A stretch of DNA of 7,942 bases from Methanosarcinaceae archaeon (GTDB lineage: Archaea > Halobacteriota > Methanosarcinia > Methanosarcinales > Methanosarcinaceae): assembly GCA_020793555.1 (NCBI GenBank), contig DQIO01000224.1, positions 1 through 7,942 of the forward strand. The letters run 5' to 3'. Positions 6,391 to 7,942 of the stretch are shown here, in pieces (the stretch's first letter is position 1; every line of letters begins with the position of its first letter). Under the pieces are notes generated by a model. The model did no database searches. It saw only the letters and a list, made by a program, of their open reading frames with translations, and was not told the origin of the DNA. The position numbers and the translations under genes are program-made.

Positions 6391-6398
6391 TTTATACT
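6391..6398 (+). promoter_or_regulatory. Candidate TATA box of endA
   Basis: tttatact begins three bases after the small gene's stop. It would place a start near 6420 and a leader of about 50 nt that includes the endA Shine-Dalgarno sequence. The T-tracts at 6437-6459 would then lie inside the leader, which weakens this reading; support is positional only. Confidence 0.25.
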
Positions 6399-6436
6399 GA
6401 ACTTATGTGTGCACCCAAATGTCGCATGACCTTCAA

Positions 6437-6459
6437 TTTTTTTTATTTGACCTTTTTTT
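6437..6459 (+). terminator. T-tract terminator after the small gene
   Basis: Two uninterrupted T runs, eight bases at 6437-6444 and seven at 6453-6459, lie 50-72 nt after the small gene's stop. Archaeal RNA polymerase terminates at such T-rich tracts without needing a hairpin. The second run abuts the endA Shine-Dalgarno sequence, so any read-through would feed directly into endA. Confidence 0.5.
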
Positions 6460-6465
6460 AGGTGA
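6460..6465 (+). promoter_or_regulatory. Shine-Dalgarno site selecting the internal GTG of endA
   Basis: aggtga is a close match to the archaeal anti-Shine-Dalgarno complement and sits five bases before the GTG at 6471. The alternative GTG at 6462 is embedded inside this very motif and has only T-rich sequence upstream. No ATG competes. Confidence 0.7.
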
Positions 6466-6470
6466 CTCAA

Positions 6471-7526
6471 GTGATAGGTAAATTGACCAAAGATGTTGTT
6501 GTGGCCGGTAAACAGGCTATCAATGAACTGTATAATGTAGGATATTACGGGCGACCAAAAGGTGATATTCTTGAACTTACACTTATTGAAGCGGCATTTC
6601 TGCTCTACCGCAACAGGATCGATATCGAACTGGATGGTGAGATGCTTGATTTTGCCGATTTCTTTAAGATCGCATCGATGAGACAACAATATTTTGAGTT
6701 GAAATATATCGTCTACAAAGACCTGCGGGAAAGGGGTTTGTATGTTCAGCCCAGTGTTACTGATTTCAGGATATATCCAAGAGGCGGGCATCCCGGCAAG
6801 ACGGCTGCCAAGAGTTTTGTGTATGTCCGCACCGAGCGCATACCAATGCCACTTCGTGATTTGATGAAGTCATTAAATGCGGCTTTAAATGTTCGCAAAC
6901 AGATGATACTTGCAATTGTTGATGAAGAAAGTGATATTACGTTCTACGAGGTCAAGTCCGTGAATCCAAAAGGTGAAATGGATGAGATATATCCAGATAT
7001 CACAGCCGAGGCTACACTTTTGGAAGAGCGTGTGATCGTCTGGGACAGCGATGCATCGAGCACATTGTTTGAGCACGGTTTTTACGGCAAGATGCTTGAT
7101 GACAGCAGATTGCAGTTGTCATTTGTGGAATCACGATACCTGCTTGAGAATGGTATTATCGAGATACATGACCGCGAGTCAGATGCTGTTTTGGATATTG
7201 ATGAGTTCTCAAACCGTGCGTCTGCGATCGAGCCTGAATTTTTGAGTAAGTACAAAGTGTACGAAGACCTGCGAAACCGCGGGCTTGTTCCAAAGACTGG
7301 ATTCAAGTTCGGAACTCATTTCAGGCTGTACAGCCAGGTCAAATCGCTGAAAAAGATGCCACACTCCGAAAATCTTGTACATACGATCTCACCTGATCAT
7401 GAATTTGCACTGCCCGTCATGTCACGGGCTATCCGTGTGGCGAATAGTGTCAGGAAGCACATGTTATTTGCAGTGCAGAGTGAGAAAGGGGTTGAGTATG
7501 TCGATATTGGCAGGATAAAGATGTGA
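6471..7526 (+). CDS. endA: EndA, tRNA-splicing endonuclease, two-repeat (alpha2-type) form
   Basis: This endonuclease cuts introns from archaeal pre-tRNAs at the bulge-helix-bulge motif. With a GTG start at 6471 it has 351 residues (354 if the GTG at 6462 is used). It is a tandem duplication of the usual ~180-residue subunit, as in homodimeric enzymes of the Archaeoglobus type. Repeat 1 (about 15-165) has YIVYKDLRERG, FRIYPRGG and VRKQMILAIVD. Repeat 2 (about 200-351) has YKVYEDLRNRG, KTGFKFGTHFRLY and VRKHMLFAV. The catalytic triad is intact in repeat 2: Tyr287, His298 (in PHSENLVH) and Lys329. Repeat 1 keeps Tyr102 and Lys143, but the HS motif is replaced by AAKS, so it should be structural. 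The start rests on aggtga at 6460-6465. It sits downstream of the small beta-rich gene and is unrelated to the F430 pathway. Confidence 0.94.
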   Translation: MIGKLTKDVVVAGKQAINELYNVGYYGRPKGDILELTLIEAAFLLYRNRIDIELDGEMLDFADFFKIASMRQQYFELKYIVYKDLRERGLYVQPSVTDFRIYPRGGHPGKTAAKSFVYVRTERIPMPLRDLMKSLNAALNVRKQMILAIVDEESDITFYEVKSVNPKGEMDEIYPDITAEATLLEERVIVWDSDASSTLFEHGFYGKMLDDSRLQLSFVESRYLLENGIIEIHDRESDAVLDIDEFSNRASAIEPEFLSKYKVYEDLRNRGLVPKTGFKFGTHFRLYSQVKSLKKMPHSENLVHTISPDHEFALPVMSRAIRVANSVRKHMLFAVQSEKGVEYVDIGRIKM

Positions 7527-7615
7527 ATGCGTAGGTCATATGTGTTCGCCAATGCATACTGTTGGCTATTTTGAAAAAAGGTCAGACAACTTTTATATCT
7601 GAGATATATTTGACA

Positions 7616-7798
7616 GATATTAGTTTTGTCACACTGTGCGGTATGGATGATACTTTGACAAGGGAGCGGGAGTTAAAGTCACTTGTCAAAGCATCAAAAT
7701 AACTTGGGTGCAATGATCTGCTTGTGATTACGTGGGATTACGAGGACGAGCAAGAGTTCAAAGATAAAAATATTACATTCATGCCACTTTGGAATTGA
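7616..7798 (+). pseudogene. C-terminal remnant of an archaeal ATPase (DUF4143-like), broken by a stop codon
   Basis: One frame reads ISFVTLCGMDDTLTREREL from about 7619, then KSLVKASK, a TAA at 7700-7702, then LGCNDLLVITWDYEDEQ and, in the same frame, ITFMPLWN before TGA at 7796-7798. From memory, the pattern 'VxLCxxMDDxxTREREIKSLxKASKELxCxxLLVITWDYEDE...ITFxPLW' is typical of the extreme C-terminus of archaeal AAA-type ATPases of the DUF4143/PF01637-like group. Those proteins usually exceed 350 residues. Only about 55 codons remain and the ATPase domain is absent, so this is a decayed accessory gene. A single base change (for example GAA to TAA) could explain the stop. The stretch 7527-7615 before it holds no frame I could recognise. 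Confidence 0.6.
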
Positions 7799-7810
7799 CT
7801 ATTCGAATAG
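7799..7810. repeat. 12-bp perfect palindrome after the ATPase remnant
   Basis: ctattcgaatag is identical to its own reverse complement and begins directly after the remnant's final stop. It may be a protein-binding site, a fossil insertion boundary, or chance. Confidence 0.5.
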
Positions 7811-7893
7811 GTGTATAGGCTCATCGCTATTTTGTGTGGGTGACTCCTAGTGTTGTGTCAACTATTAAGTGTCGAATTATTAAGATCGGTTAT

Positions 7894-7942
7894 ATGGCAC
7901 AATTTCAATTTTCTAAACTCCAAGATGACCGATCGGTTTCTA
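7894..7942 (+). CDS. Possible start of a partial gene running off the window
   Basis: An ATG at 7894 opens a frame reading MAQFQFSKLQDDRSVS with no stop before the end of the window. The FSKLQDDRSV stretch faintly recalls the N-termini of some transposases, but sixteen residues are too few to assign. There is no strong Shine-Dalgarno sequence. An opposite-strand frame (7858-7942) is also open, so even the strand is uncertain. The gap 7811-7893 before it shows a repeated gtgtc word (about 7855-7873) but no recognisable gene. Confidence 0.2.
   Translation, partial: MAQFQFSKLQDDRSVS

Noticed and set aside
6132..6791. Minus-strand 219-codon frame spanning the small gene and the start of endA
   Set aside because: It covers a convincing + strand gene, two T-tracts and the endA start. 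Its translation shows no recognisable domain.
7643..7798. Read-through or recoded stop in the ATPase-like frame
   Set aside because: The stop is TAA, not the TAG used for pyrrolysine in Methanosarcinales-like archaea, and the upstream ATPase domain is absent, so decay is the simpler explanation.

Overview
The window comes from a methane-metabolising euryarchaeon. It carries what appears to be a complete set of dedicated coenzyme F430 genes: cfbA, cfbE, cfbD, cfbC and cfbB, all on the + strand. F430 is the nickel tetrapyrrole of methyl-coenzyme M reductase, so the host should be a methanogen or an anaerobic methanotroph (ANME-type). The gene order, the fused two-repeat tRNA-splicing endonuclease, the intergenic repeats and the A/T-rich TATA-like spacers fit a Methanosarcinales-like lineage. 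That placement is inference; no marker gene here fixes the genus.

Layout. Positions 1-400 are non-coding: a long imperfect inverted repeat (1-183), then the probable cfbA promoter and a perfect 9-bp inverted repeat (344-371). cfbA (401-796) is followed by a hairpin overlapping its stop codon. cfbE (887-2323) lacks a Shine-Dalgarno sequence and has a TATA-like box at the spacing expected for a leaderless transcript. Its coding frame contains a 48-bp hexanucleotide repeat giving (NS)4(KP)4. cfbD (2394-3512) and cfbC (3541-4344) follow with short gaps. A 224-bp spacer holding a second palindromic repeat (4397-4456) separates them from cfbB (4569-6044), which again looks leaderless. A degenerate hexamer array (6088-6135) then precedes a small gene for a 73-residue beta-rich, possibly Sm/SH3-like protein (6166-6387). 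Two T-tracts follow, then endA (6471-7526). The right end (7527-7942) is an eroded accessory region: a C-terminal remnant resembling an archaeal ATPase with one in-frame stop, a 12-bp palindrome, and possibly the first codons of another gene running off the window.

How the genes work together. CfbA inserts Ni2+ into sirohydrochlorin. CfbB amidates the a and c acetate side chains using glutamine and ATP. CfbC and CfbD, a nitrogenase-like reductase and catalytic pair, reduce the macrocycle and close the lactam ring. CfbE, a Mur-ligase relative, closes the last six-membered carbocycle to give F430. All recognisable catalytic and cluster-binding residues are present. The genes are probably expressed from at least three promoters (cfbA, cfbE-cfbD-cfbC, cfbB) rather than as one operon. 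The small protein and EndA point to RNA metabolism and are probably unrelated to F430.

No rRNA, tRNA, CRISPR array, complete insertion sequence or wholly novel multi-gene system was seen. The least explained parts are the two hexamer arrays, the related inverted-repeat elements, the inverted repeat before the nickel chelatase gene, and the small protein upstream of endA.
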